A stretch of 55,300 nt of DNA from Candidatus Saccharibacteria bacterium RIFCSPHIGHO2_12_FULL_44_22 (lineage in GTDB: Bacteria; Patescibacteriota; Saccharimonadia; Saccharimonadales; Saccharimonadaceae), in NCBI GenBank assembly GCA_001790515.1, contig MGCS01000001.1, forward strand, positions 1-55,300, written 5' to 3'. Below are positions 1 through 6,986 of this stretch, in pieces. Position 1 is the stretch's first letter; each line of letters begins with the position of its first letter. The translations under genes were made by a program, and so were the position numbers. Below the pieces are notes generated by a model, which did not search any database, was not told the origin of the DNA, and saw only the letters and a program-made list of their open reading frames with translations.

Positions 1-301
1 TGTCCGCCTGCAAAAGGAGGAGTCCTTGCATGATTCTGTGATACGTTTCGCCGTCATCGTCTGCGTGTGATTCGATCGCTGGTTCGATCGTATGCCAAAA
101 TGCGTCCAAATGATCATCATAGTCGGCGGGTTGATTGGCGATTCGCATAATGCATGCATTCTTTTCATTAAGTATGAATGGATCGTCACATCCCAATGTC
201 CGTGCGATATATTCAAATGAATACGAAGGAAACACTATTTCAGGCAAAGGTTCCTCATCATACGAGGCAGAGAAACACTGCATATCAAGCATTTCACTCA
301 T
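1..301 (-). CDS. Hypothetical protein, partial (3' end outside window)
   Basis: An open minus-strand frame of 100 codons runs from an ATG at 301 off the left edge. The protein starts MSEMLDMQCF and is acidic, with an Asp-rich stretch near residues 85-90. A TATACT box (complement of 312-317) lies 10 bases before the ATG, with TTTGCT 17 bases further upstream (335-340), so the mRNA would have almost no leader. I recognise no family. It is the first of three small minus-strand orphan genes upstream of rpsJ. Confidence 0.55.
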   Translation of the reverse strand, partial: MSEMLDMQCFSASYDEEPLPEIVFPSYSFEYIARTLGCDDPFILNEKNACIMRIANQPADYDDHLDAFWHTIEPAIESHADDDGETYHRIMQGLLLLQAD

Positions 302-405
302 GGTTAAGATGAGTATACGCTCATGGAGTAGAAAAGCAAATACCCGCCTGACACCCGGAGGTATCGGGCGGATACCTGCAACGAGCTCAAGCGGGTTCGA
401 TCACC

Positions 406-711
406 TCACAAATGAACGGAGGGGTGTGTCGCGTAGAACTTTTTCTCCCATTCGTCGTAGTAAACGGCAGCACTTGTGTTCATCTCGGCGAGTCGTTGAT
501 TGACGAGTACGGTAGACGTGTGAACGTCTAATACTGTCACGCCGACGTAGCTTGGGATGGTCTGTAAGCTATCGAGGATTGCGCTACCTCTGAGCGTGAA
601 CCCTACGAGAACTGTCGGCTTGTTGTCCCTGGGTCTAGGAACCTGCATCATCCTTTCGTAAAGATGAGTGGCGATAACTTCTTGAATGGGCGACGGTTTC
701 CACATGGTCAT
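406..711 (-). CDS. Small hypothetical protein
   Basis: 101 codons starting MTMWKPSPIQ. The middle (residues 32-70, with PTVLVGFTLRG) looks like an alternating beta strand/helix fold, but I do not recognise the family. A strong minus-strand promoter lies about 60 bases upstream (complement of 774-802). No clear Shine-Dalgarno precedes the chosen ATG, so the start is tentative; a second in-frame ATG follows two codons later. Confidence 0.5.
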   Translation of the reverse strand: MTMWKPSPIQEVIATHLYERMMQVPRPRDNKPTVLVGFTLRGSAILDSLQTIPSYVGVTVLDVHTSTVLVNQRLAEMNTSAAVYYDEWEKKFYATHPSVHL

Positions 712-773
712 TCATCCAATCCATCAGAGTGAGCATGTCCTACTTCCATCACAACAATGTGAAGGTTATTGGT

Positions 774-802
774 ATCATATTCTATTATTCCTATTTTGTC
801 AA
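774..802 (-). promoter_or_regulatory. Sigma70-type promoter for the 406-711 gene
   Basis: Read on the minus strand: TTGACA (complement of 797-802), a 17-base AT-rich spacer, then TATGAT (complement of 774-779). The -35 is perfect and the spacing ideal. It points at the gene ending at 406. Confidence 0.75.
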
Positions 803-841
803 AACTCTTCTTAAAACTTGAAATGGTTCAAGGCTTGAGAA

Positions 842-867
842 GAGGACAGAAAAGCATGGTTGTCCTC
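842..867 (-). terminator. Probable terminator of the 896-1261 gene
   Basis: A 7-bp stem (842-848 with 861-867, GAGGACA/TGTCCTC) lies just past the stop codon at 896 on the minus strand. Only a short pyrimidine run follows, so termination is likely but not certain. Confidence 0.5.
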
Positions 868-895
868 GACACTATCGTAGTTGACAGATGGTTGC

Positions 896-1261
896 TCAGC
901 TGACCGGCTGAATGAAAACATTCCTCTGTCCTAGGATGAAGAGGATGGCGAAGCCTACTTCCGAAGGCCAGTACGCCAGATCAATGTTGAAGATCACGGA
1001 TCCGACGTCGTCAAGGTGTGCGGAACCCCTAGAAGATTGCGAGATCACACTCTCCAGAGCATAGGTGATACCACTTGCGAGGCGTGTTGACGCGAGATCC
1101 TTTACGGGCGACTCGCGCACCTCTCGTTGTAGGGAATCGTCTCCAATTCCATCCAAGTGCTCGTTCATCCAGAATGTGCTTATCACTTCACGTGACTGCA
1201 CGTGAAGCGCGGGTCCTTCCACCAGTAGATCGGGAGCATCGACGATAAGTGTCAGTCTCAT
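896..1261 (-). CDS. Hypothetical protein
   Basis: 121 codons starting MRLTLIVDAP. The start is set by a strong Shine-Dalgarno (AAAGGAG) about 7 bases before the ATG. No membrane segment, signal peptide or family is recognised; the C-terminal third (FAILFILGQRNVF) is hydrophobic but too short and broken for a clear membrane helix. It is transcribed away from rpsJ, with a stem-loop just past its stop codon and a 17-bp inverted repeat just upstream of its start, so it looks like a self-contained transcription unit. Confidence 0.6.
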   Translation of the reverse strand: MRLTLIVDAPDLLVEGPALHVQSREVISTFWMNEHLDGIGDDSLQREVRESPVKDLASTRLASGITYALESVISQSSRGSAHLDDVGSVIFNIDLAYWPSEVGFAILFILGQRNVFIQPVS

Positions 1262-1277
1262 GATACTTCTCCTTTGT

Positions 1278-1327
1278 TTTTAGTCGGACTGACAAAACTC
1301 GAATAAATACTGTCAGTCCGACTAAAA
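1278..1327. repeat. 17-bp perfect inverted repeat upstream of a divergent pair
   Basis: Arms 1278-1294 and 1311-1327 are exact reverse complements (core AGTCGGACTGACA) around a 16-base spacer. The repeat lies 17 bases upstream of the minus-strand gene starting at 1261 and about 100 bases before the rpsJ promoter. It could be a large operator or the 5' hairpin of the minus-strand mRNA. No T-run on the correct side makes it an obvious terminator for either gene. Confidence 0.8.
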
Positions 1328-1426
1328 TGCTTTTCTGTCAAATAACGTTTAGGACTTTCAGTCAACTAAACTACTTGCAATATACTCTTATATATTATAT
1401 AAGTCAATATTAAATGTGCTGAAATA

Positions 1427-1455
1427 TTGCATTACCCCTATAAATACGCTATAGT
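1427..1455 (+). promoter_or_regulatory. rpsJ promoter
   Basis: TTGCAT (1427-1432), a 17-base spacer TACCCCTATAAATACGC, and TATAGT (1450-1455). Transcription would start near 1462, giving a leader of about 78 bases before rpsJ. The spacer is nearly the same as that of the rplC promoter at 4179. A weaker overlapping option is TTGCAA near 1374 with TATAAG 17 bases later. Confidence 0.75.
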
Positions 1456-1539
1456 AACTGAGTACTAATTAATCGCAGACGAGAACTTGTCAGGTACCCA
1501 CTCCTGTTCAAGGTTACGCTGCACCTATAAGGAGCCATT

Positions 1540-1860
1540 ATGGCAGACAAAGCAGAAGGATTGCGCATCCGCATCCGCCTAAAAGCATACGATCACAAGG
1601 TTATCGATCAATCAGCAAAGCAAATCATCGACACGGCTATTCGTACTGGTGCTAGTATTGCAGGTCCAGTGCCACTTCCGACACGTCGTAGTACGTTTAC
1701 GGTCGTCAAATCACCACACGTCTACAAGACAGGTGGAGAACACTTCGAAATGCGCGTACACAAACGCCTTATCGACATCACAAACGCGACGCCAAAGACT
1801 ATCGACAGTCTGCAAAACCTCAGCTTGCCAGCTGGTGTCGACGCAGAAATTCGAATGTAA
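1540..1860 (+). CDS. rpsJ: 30S ribosomal protein S10
   Basis: 106 residues, the usual S10 length. The [13 protein letters not shown] start and the block [18 protein letters not shown] are standard S10. S10 sits in the 30S head and also binds NusB in antitermination. AAGGAG lies 7 bases before the ATG. In most bacteria S10 is followed directly by L3; here a terminator and about 2.4 kb of unrelated genes separate them, so rpsJ is a one-gene transcription unit. Confidence 0.97.
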   Translation: MADKAEGLRIRIRLKAYDHKVIDQSAKQIIDTAIRTGASIAGPVPLPTRRSTFTVVKSPHVYKTGGEHFEMRVHKRLIDITNATPKTIDSLQNLSLPAGVDAEIRM

Positions 1861-1882
1861 TCGACTGTTTATATAAAAAGAT

Positions 1883-1903
1883 CCCCGCATTGCGGGGGTT
1901 TTA
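1883..1903 (+). terminator. Rho-independent terminator of rpsJ
   Basis: CCCCGC (1883-1888) pairs with GCGGGG (1892-1897) around a 3-base loop and is followed by a T-rich run (GTTTTATATTT). It ends the single-gene rpsJ transcript. Confidence 0.85.
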
Positions 1904-2008
1904 TATTTAGGCAGATTTACTTTAGACTGGTATGTGTATACACGTTCAACGAGTGACTATCATACTCAGACTTGGTATACTGCCGCCACTCATACTCTGA
2001 TGTTATTG

Positions 2009-2374
2009 TGTCATTCTCTGACTTGATCAGAGAATCCAGGTATACTGATAATTAACTATGAAACAGTTCTATGTTTATATACTTAGTTCAGGTAGAAACG
2101 GTACACTCTACATCGGTGTTACGAACGATTTATTTAGACGAATCGATCAGCACAAATCCCATGTTTCAAAGGGCTTTACTGACAAATATAATGTTACGAA
2201 GTTGGTACTTATCGAGCAGACTACTTCTATCGAGTCTGCTATTAAGCGGGAGAAGCAACTTAAACGGTGGAATAGAGCTTGGAAGATTGAACTGATAGAA
2301 AAGACAAATCCGATGTGGTCGGATTTAAGTGATGACTTTTGACCTGGATTCTCTGATCAAGTCAGAGAATGACA
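2009..2374 (+). mobile_element. GIY-YIG nuclease cassette bounded by 33-bp perfect inverted repeats
   Basis: Bases 2009-2041 and 2342-2374 are exact reverse complements. Each arm also folds on itself: ATTCTCTGA, loop CTTGA, TCAGAGAAT. The only gene between them is the GIY-YIG gene; its stop codon shares one base with the right arm. The left arm contains a possible -35 (CTGACT, 2018-2023) and ends on the first base of a -10 (TATACT, 2041-2046), 17 bases apart, so it may carry the gene's promoter. I see no clear target-site duplication. The stem pattern resembles short hairpin repeats such as neisserial dRS3 elements, which have an ATTCCC...GGGAAT core; that comparison is from general knowledge. 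Confidence 0.7.
2058..2342 (+). CDS. GIY-YIG nuclease family protein (small URI/UPF0213 type)
   Basis: 94 residues covering a single GIY-YIG domain. VYIL (residues 6-9) and LYIG (about 19-22) stand for the GIY and YIG strands. DLFRRIDQH (about 27-35) carries the catalytic Arg, and the SAIKREKQLKRW block with a Glu just before it supplies the metal-binding Glu. The family cleaves DNA; small stand-alone members have poorly known roles and are often annotated as UvrC-like. There is no Shine-Dalgarno, and the -10 lies 11 bases before the ATG. The gene fills the space between two inverted hairpin arms, which suggests that it belongs to a mobile or repeat-associated unit rather than to the ribosomal operon. 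Confidence 0.9.
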   Translation: MKQFYVYILSSGRNGTLYIGVTNDLFRRIDQHKSHVSKGFTDKYNVTKLVLIEQTTSIESAIKREKQLKRWNRAWKIELIEKTNPMWSDLSDDF

Positions 2375-2453
2375 ATTCTAGGATGACGGCATGTATATGA
2401 TCGTCAGTGTCCAGTATCTAAATGTGATCCAAGATAACTACGTACACTTTTTA

Positions 2454-2482
2454 TTGTGCTTACGTCTCTAAATTGCTATGAT
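2454..2482 (+). promoter_or_regulatory. Promoter giving a leaderless mRNA
   Basis: TTGTGC (2454-2459), a 17-base spacer, TATGAT (2477-2482). The expected start of transcription falls on or next to the ATG at 2490. The upstream in-frame ATG at 2478 lies inside the -10 box and cannot be the start codon. Confidence 0.65.
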
Positions 2483-2489
2483 TGAACAA

Positions 2490-2831
2490 ATGGCTCAAAA
2501 ACAAACATCAAACAAAGCACGTCGCGCTCGTACCTATGCCCGCAACAGGGCAGCAGCAGCGGTCGTCGCAAAACCACGTTCTGTCGAAAGCGATAGTACG
2601 TACTTTCTCAAACTTGTCGTTGTGGTAATCCTAGGTACACTGTGGCTAAAATTTAGCGCACCGCTATCGTTCAACGGGTTTATGTTAGGTGCGTTTCCGC
2701 TAGGGACTGTTGTCGGTCTGGCTGGAATTGCATTAATAGAAAAGAACCAGTTCGATCGCAAAATCTGGTATGCCGTACTGGTTGTTGTGTCGATTATCTG
2801 CTATTTCGTACCTGCGGGTATAGTACTTTAA
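2490..2831 (+). CDS. Small multi-pass membrane protein of unknown function
   Basis: 113 residues starting MAQKQTSNKARR. A basic N-terminus (residues 1-35) is followed by three hydrophobic segments (roughly 40-56, 62-83 and 90-112), so this is an inner-membrane protein with a cytosolic positive tail. I chose the start from the -10 box seven bases upstream, which rules out the ATG at 2478. It converges on the VanY-like gene with a 4-base overlap. No family recognised. Confidence 0.7.
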   Translation: MAQKQTSNKARRARTYARNRAAAAVVAKPRSVESDSTYFLKLVVVVILGTLWLKFSAPLSFNGFMLGAFPLGTVVGLAGIALIEKNQFDRKIWYAVLVVVSIICYFVPAGIVL

Positions 2832-3622
2832 TTGGCGTATACTTTGCCACCGCTAATATCAAAGAATGTTTCCAGCGATGTAATATTTTGGCTTTTCATT
2901 TCGGCGGCTAATTCACGACCGATATAACGGATGTGCCAACCCTCTGGATCATAGCCGGTTATATCGGTGTTTTCGGCTGTATACCGTACGATAAATCCGT
3001 ACTCTTGCGCATGCGTGGCTAGCCAAACACCTTCTGCTGTCGTAGCAAAACATGCTTTCAGCGAGCACCCTGGATTGCTTGGCGTTCCTAGATCGACAGC
3101 AAGGCCGAGTTGATGCTCGCTATGGCCAGGACGAGCACTGATCGTGTCGGTGACCGCTTGACCGTACTGTGCGACATAATTGTTGTACAGCGTCGTCTGA
3201 TTGGCATATGACCTGTAGCCACTGATGATCGGCAACGTCACACCTTTCGCACCTGCAGCTGCAATGAGCGCATTCAAATCTGGCAGTATTTGCCCGCTGA
3301 CGAGTACGCCGTTTGTCGTATACGACAAATCTCCAGGTGTATATTCTGCTGGAGTGATTTTGTGCGATTTGTTGACGACAACCCATAGACTCGATGGATC
3401 GGTTGTCGATAGGCGTTTTTTGTCGAAGCTTGGCACGACTGGTTTTTCTGGCTCTTGTTTGGTCTGCCCTGTGGTTTTAATCGTTGAAACGGCTGTTGTA
3501 GCGCTAGGCGTGGCTGCCTTTGGAGTGAAGAAGAGAAGCCCTAGTACGATGCCCACTATAGTTAATACTGTCAAGATGATGAATATGTAATGTAATTTGC
3601 GCGAGGGTTTTGCGATGTTCAT
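2828..3622 (-). CDS. VanY-type D-alanyl-D-alanine carboxypeptidase
   Basis: 264 residues. One membrane anchor (about 11-32), a Thr/Pro-rich linker to about 65, then a peptidase M15B domain outside the membrane. Zinc ligands are visible in SEHQLGLAVD (His170, Asp177) and EGWHIRYIG (His230), with Glu227 as catalytic base; SGYRSY near 134 is the substrate-side motif. The family trims the terminal D-Ala from peptidoglycan stems. TATAAT (complement of 3631-3636) lies 8 bases before the ATG, so the mRNA is nearly leaderless. Because it splits rpsJ from rplC, it is probably a later arrival there. Confidence 0.9.
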   Translation of the reverse strand: MNIAKPSRKLHYIFIILTVLTIVGIVLGLLFFTPKAATPSATTAVSTIKTTGQTKQEPEKPVVPSFDKKRLSTTDPSSLWVVVNKSHKITPAEYTPGDLSYTTNGVLVSGQILPDLNALIAAAGAKGVTLPIISGYRSYANQTTLYNNYVAQYGQAVTDTISARPGHSEHQLGLAVDLGTPSNPGCSLKACFATTAEGVWLATHAQEYGFIVRYTAENTDITGYDPEGWHIRYIGRELAAEMKSQNITSLETFFDISGGKVYAN

Positions 3623-3679
3623 TGGTATTTATTATAACGCATATGAATAAGCTAGCTTATGTATACATGCTGCAATCGA

Positions 3680-3747
3680 TAGAAATAAAATAACCACCCT
3701 GTGAGGGTGGATCGTGCCGGAGGTCACTGCGTATGCAGGCCTCCGGC
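3680..3747 (-). terminator. Double-hairpin terminator of the 3762-4061 gene
   Basis: Reading the minus strand past the stop at 3762, an 8-bp stem (3740-3747 with 3716-3723, GCCGGAGG/CCTCCGGC) is followed by a second stem (3692-3708, CCACCC/GGGTGG) and then a T-rich tract (complement of 3680-3691). The second hairpin with its T-run is a typical intrinsic terminator. Confidence 0.8.
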
Positions 3748-3761
3748 ACAAGTGTGAGTGA

Positions 3762-4061
3762 TCAGGAGGTGAGGTGATATTCGACGTCACCGATTCGTAC
3801 TCGAGAGAGGGTTGATACGGCGCCATCCTCTGCATTGAATGCTCCGATGACGACAGGCCTCTCAACTCGAGAGTCCTGAGTAGCTCTGTCGAGCAGCTCT
3901 TCCGGTACGTTATGCACCTTCACGAGTACGGACCGACTGCCCCCAAGTTCGACATTCATCAATGCCGACGTCGAACTCGTTCGCGAAATCACACAGGTAT
4001 GCATGTTCACTACGATTTCGAAAGGGATTTCTGCGGGTTTCCATGTACCTGAAATGCTCAT
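3762..4061 (-). CDS. Hypothetical protein
   Basis: 99 residues from the ATG at 4061 (MSISGTWKPA), chosen because AAAGGAAG lies 5 bases upstream. The frame is open further up to 4145, but that part overlaps the promoter TTGGTT-17-TATAAA read on this strand (about 4100-4130). The sequence alternates short beta-like segments (EIVVNMHTCVIS, VRIGDVEYHL). No family recognised. A strong double-hairpin terminator follows. Size and layout resemble the other Shine-Dalgarno-led orphan genes here (896-1261, 15600-16004, 41602-41970, 50646-50813). Confidence 0.6.
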   Translation of the reverse strand: MSISGTWKPAEIPFEIVVNMHTCVISRTSSTSALMNVELGGSRSVLVKVHNVPEELLDRATQDSRVERPVVIGAFNAEDGAVSTLSRVRIGDVEYHLTS

Positions 4062-4178
4062 GGCTTCCTTTCGGGTTCTGACTGCTGGATTTTCCATGCA
4101 GTGCCATATCTTATTTATAACATATTGTTTATAAATAACCAACACCCTTGCGTACGATTGAAACTATGTCGAGAATAG

Positions 4179-4207
4179 TTGACTTACCCCTGTAACTATG
4201 CTATATT
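4179..4207 (+). promoter_or_regulatory. Promoter of the rplC-rplO operon
   Basis: TTGACT (4179-4184), spacer TACCCCTGTAACTATGC (17 bases), TATATT (4202-4207). Fourteen of 17 spacer bases match the rpsJ promoter spacer at 1433-1449. Transcription would start near 4214, leaving a leader of about 100 bases before rplC. Confidence 0.8.
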
Positions 4208-4239
4208 CAAATGGTAACTTATTACGTAATAACAACTGT

Positions 4240-4292
4240 CTCTTGGTGAATTGGTAGGTCTCTACAGATGAGAAACCGCTTTCCACCAAGAG
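4240..4292 (+). promoter_or_regulatory. Stem-loop leader of the rplC operon (possible ribosomal-protein binding site)
   Basis: CTCTTGGTG (4240-4248) pairs with CACCAAGAG (4284-4292) to form a 9-bp stem over a 35-base loop that may fold further. TTTTAAGT follows and rplC begins 24 bases later. S10-type operons are often controlled by one of their own products binding such a leader (L4 in Escherichia coli). That role is inference here. Confidence 0.45.
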
Positions 4293-4315
4293 TTTTAAGT
4301 GGGAGCAAGAGGGCA

Positions 4316-4930
4316 ATGAAAGCACTTCTCGGTACCAAAATTGGTATGACCCAAATCATTAGTGAGGATGGACGCGCAATTCCTGTGACGTTGATTCAAG
4401 CTGGCCCAGTGACTGTGACTCAAGTCAAGTCTATCGACATCGATGGATACAACGCAGTCCAGGTGGCATATGGTGAGGGTAAGAACTTGAGCAAGGCCGT
4501 TGCTGGACACACCAGTCCAGCCAAAGTGACCCCGAAACACATTCGGGAATTTCGTGTTGCAGAACTACCAGAAGGTCTCAAGGTAGGTGACGCGATCGAT
4601 GTATCTCAGTTCACGTTAGGCGATATCGTCGACGCAACTGGTACATCAAAGGGTAAAGGTTTTGCGGGAACCGTAAAACGACACAACTTTAATACAAGCA
4701 AGAGCACCCACGGTGGTAACGGAAATGTCCGTAAGCCGGGTTCTATTGGATCAATGTATCCTCAAAAAGTTTTCAAGGGTAAAAAGATGGCTGGCCGTAT
4801 GGGCCACGATCGTGTTACCGTCAAAAACCTTGAGGTTGCGTACGTTGATACAGTGAATCACTTGATTGGTCTAAAGGGCGCAGTCCCTGGTCCACGCAAG
4901 GGTCTGATTGTTATCGGAGGGAAGGCATAA
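4316..4930 (+). CDS. rplC: 50S ribosomal protein L3
   Basis: 204 residues from ATG 4316 (MKALLGTKIGMTQ), the canonical L3 start. An upstream in-frame ATG at 4268 is inside the leader hairpin and is rejected. The conserved loop VKRHNF and the GNVRKPGSIGSMYPQKVFKG region reach towards the peptidyl transferase centre. First gene of a long co-oriented operon; its stop overlaps the rplD ATG by one base. Confidence 0.97.
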   Translation: MKALLGTKIGMTQIISEDGRAIPVTLIQAGPVTVTQVKSIDIDGYNAVQVAYGEGKNLSKAVAGHTSPAKVTPKHIREFRVAELPEGLKVGDAIDVSQFTLGDIVDATGTSKGKGFAGTVKRHNFNTSKSTHGGNGNVRKPGSIGSMYPQKVFKGKKMAGRMGHDRVTVKNLEVAYVDTVNHLIGLKGAVPGPRKGLIVIGGKA

Positions 4931-5550
4931 TGGCGGACGCTACTAAACCAGCAACTACTAAGACTGCATTACCAGCGGAAGTATTCAATGTCGAGGTGAC
5001 AAACCACGAACTATTGAAGCTTGCATACGATAGCTACCTCGCAAATAGCCGCCAGGCAAGCGCAACAACACTACAACGCGGTGAAGTTCGCGGTGGTGGT
5101 AAAAAGCCATGGAAGCAAAAAGGTACGGGTCGTGCACGATTTGGTTCATCACGAAACCCTATTTGGCGCGGTGGTGGTATTGTTTTCGGGCCACGCGGCA
5201 ACGAAAACTATACAAAACGACTAAGTACGACTAGCAAGCGCGTTGCTGTAAAGCAAGCGTTGACACTTGCTCACCAGTCAAACCTTGTCGTAATCAAAGA
5301 CATCACTACAACAGGCAAAACTGCTGAAGTTGTAAAGTTTCTTGATGACAACAAATTGACTCGTAAGACACTTGTCGTTGTCGATGAAAAGACTCCAGAG
5401 TTGATTCGTGCGACCAACAACATCCAAAATGTTCTGTTGATCCGTGCTAATTACCTGAGTGTTTACCACATCCTCAATGCTGATCATATTGTTCTTTCGA
5501 CTAAATCAGTCCCTGCTATCAAAGCATGGTTGGTAAAGGAGGAGGCGTAA
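4930..5550 (+). CDS. rplD: 50S ribosomal protein L4
   Basis: 206 residues. The exit-tunnel loop is visible as KPWKQKGTGRARFGSSRNP followed by a Gly-rich stretch (about residues 58-85). The start shares the A of the rplC stop codon (TAATG). A short Thr/Ala-rich extension (ADATKPATTKTALPAE) precedes the usual L4 start. In enterobacteria L4 also represses this operon; whether it does so here is unknown. Confidence 0.97.
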   Translation: MADATKPATTKTALPAEVFNVEVTNHELLKLAYDSYLANSRQASATTLQRGEVRGGGKKPWKQKGTGRARFGSSRNPIWRGGGIVFGPRGNENYTKRLSTTSKRVAVKQALTLAHQSNLVVIKDITTTGKTAEVVKFLDDNKLTRKTLVVVDEKTPELIRATNNIQNVLLIRANYLSVYHILNADHIVLSTKSVPAIKAWLVKEEA

Positions 5551-5551
5551 T

Positions 5552-5872
5552 ATGAAACTTATTAGCGTAACCCCACGTGCAACTGAGAAAGCCTATGCCC
5601 TAGGCGCAAACAATGTTTACGTATTTAATGTTCCACTAACGGCGAACAAGCAAGAAATTGTTCACGCTGTGGAAACCCAATTTGAAGTTAAAGTAGTTCG
5701 AATCAAGACATTGGTTCAATCAGGAAAAGCTGTTCGATTCAGTCGTGGAAAGAACAAGTATCCTGGTACAACGACACGCAAAGACAGTAAAAAGGCCTAT
5801 GTAACACTTGCCGCTGGTAACAGCATTCAAGTATTCGCAGAGCCTGTAGCTGCAGAAGAGGAGAAGAAGTGA
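5552..5872 (+). CDS. rplW: 50S ribosomal protein L23
   Basis: 106 residues, starting MKLISVTPRATEKAY. It has the conserved YVFNVPLTANKQEIVHAVE strand-helix unit and a basic loop with RFSRGKNKYPG. L23 forms the docking site for trigger factor and SRP at the tunnel exit. GGAGGAG lies just before its ATG, inside the end of rplD. Its stop overlaps the rplB start (TGATG). Confidence 0.96.
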   Translation: MKLISVTPRATEKAYALGANNVYVFNVPLTANKQEIVHAVETQFEVKVVRIKTLVQSGKAVRFSRGKNKYPGTTTRKDSKKAYVTLAAGNSIQVFAEPVAAEEEKK

Positions 5873-6711
5873 TGCCAATTAAAGCTTACAACCCTACTAC
5901 TCCTGCTCGTCGCGGAATGACATCAGAAGATTACAGTGAGATTACAACTCGTAAGCCACTGAAAAGTCTGATCAAAAGCAAGAAGCAGAACGCTGGTCGT
6001 AACAACACTGGTCGCATTACTGTTCGTCACCGTGGTGGTGGTGTCAAACGACATCATCGTCTGATGAATCACAAACTTGCACCAGGAACAGTCGCGACTA
6101 TCGAAGAAATCGAATACGATCCTAACCGATCTGCACGTATCGCACGTATCAAAGATCAATATGGTCTTTACCACTACGTACTAGCTGACACTAGCATGCA
6201 CAAAGGCAAGTCAATCGCGAGCGGTCCTGATGCACCAATCGAACCATCAAACCGTATGCCACTTTCAAAGATTCCTGTCGGTTCACAGATCTATGCGATC
6301 GAAATCCAGGTAGGTAAAGGTGCGCAAATGGTTCGTTCAGCTGGAACAAAAGCTCAGTTGATGGCCAAAGAAGGCGACTACGCACAAGTGCGTTTGCCAT
6401 CTGGTGAAGTTCGCCGTTTCCGACTAGAAGCGACGGCTGCACTTGGTGTTGTCGGTAACGTTCAGCACCAAAACGTCAAGATCGGTTCTGCCGGTCGTAA
6501 TCGCCGCAAAGGTATTCGTCCGTCTGTTCGTGGTATTGCCATGAACGCGGTTGATCACCCACACGGTGGTGGTGACGGTGGAGCGCACGGTGTTGGCCGT
6601 ACGCCAAAGACTCCATGGGGTCAATTGACACTTGGATACCGAACTCGCCGACGTAAAGATGTAAGTAAATTGATTGTTAAAAGTCGCCATGATGCGAAGA
6701 GGAAGAGGTAG
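5872..6711 (+). CDS. rplB: 50S ribosomal protein L2
   Basis: 279 residues from ATG 5872 (MPIKAYNPTTPARR), overlapping the rplW TGA by one base; an in-frame GTG at 5869 is the less likely start. The motif VDHPHGGGDGGAHG near residue 225 holds the His close to the peptidyl transferase centre. L2 binds 23S rRNA domain IV and is needed for subunit association. The AGGAAGAGG at its 3' end may serve as the ribosome binding site of rpsS. Confidence 0.97.
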   Translation: MPIKAYNPTTPARRGMTSEDYSEITTRKPLKSLIKSKKQNAGRNNTGRITVRHRGGGVKRHHRLMNHKLAPGTVATIEEIEYDPNRSARIARIKDQYGLYHYVLADTSMHKGKSIASGPDAPIEPSNRMPLSKIPVGSQIYAIEIQVGKGAQMVRSAGTKAQLMAKEGDYAQVRLPSGEVRRFRLEATAALGVVGNVQHQNVKIGSAGRNRRKGIRPSVRGIAMNAVDHPHGGGDGGAHGVGRTPKTPWGQLTLGYRTRRRKDVSKLIVKSRHDAKRKR

Positions 6712-6714
6712 TCT

Positions 6715-6981
6715 ATGAGTCGTTCACTCAAAAAAGGCCCATTCGTCGACGTAAAGCTCGCTAAAAAAGTGGCGGCTTTGACGCCAGACGATCGTACTAT
6801 CATCAAGACCTGGGCACGTGCTAGCACGGTGACTCCGGACATGGTAGGACGAACGATCGCTGTTCACAACGGTCGTGTACACGTACCAGTGTTGATTTCG
6901 GAAAATATGGTTGGCCACAAACTCGGTGAGTTTAGTCCAACACGTAAATTCCGACGTCACGGTGGAAAGGATAAGAAGTAA
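6715..6981 (+). CDS. rpsS: 30S ribosomal protein S19
   Basis: 88 residues starting [12 protein letters not shown], textbook S19, with the conserved [10 protein letters not shown] and [13 protein letters not shown] blocks. S19 binds the head of the 30S subunit near the A-site tRNA and pairs with S13. Three bases separate it from rplB and five from rplV. Confidence 0.97.
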   Translation: MSRSLKKGPFVDVKLAKKVAALTPDDRTIIKTWARASTVTPDMVGRTIAVHNGRVHVPVLISENMVGHKLGEFSPTRKFRRHGGKDKK

Positions 6982-6986
6982 TCGTT

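Noticed and set aside
360-376. GGTATC/GATACC inverted repeat as a terminator for the 406-711 gene
   Set aside because: The stem is only 6 bp with no T-run on the minus strand.
1923-2008. Target-site duplication next to the GIY-YIG element
   Set aside because: I compared the bases outside both arms and found no convincing direct repeat.
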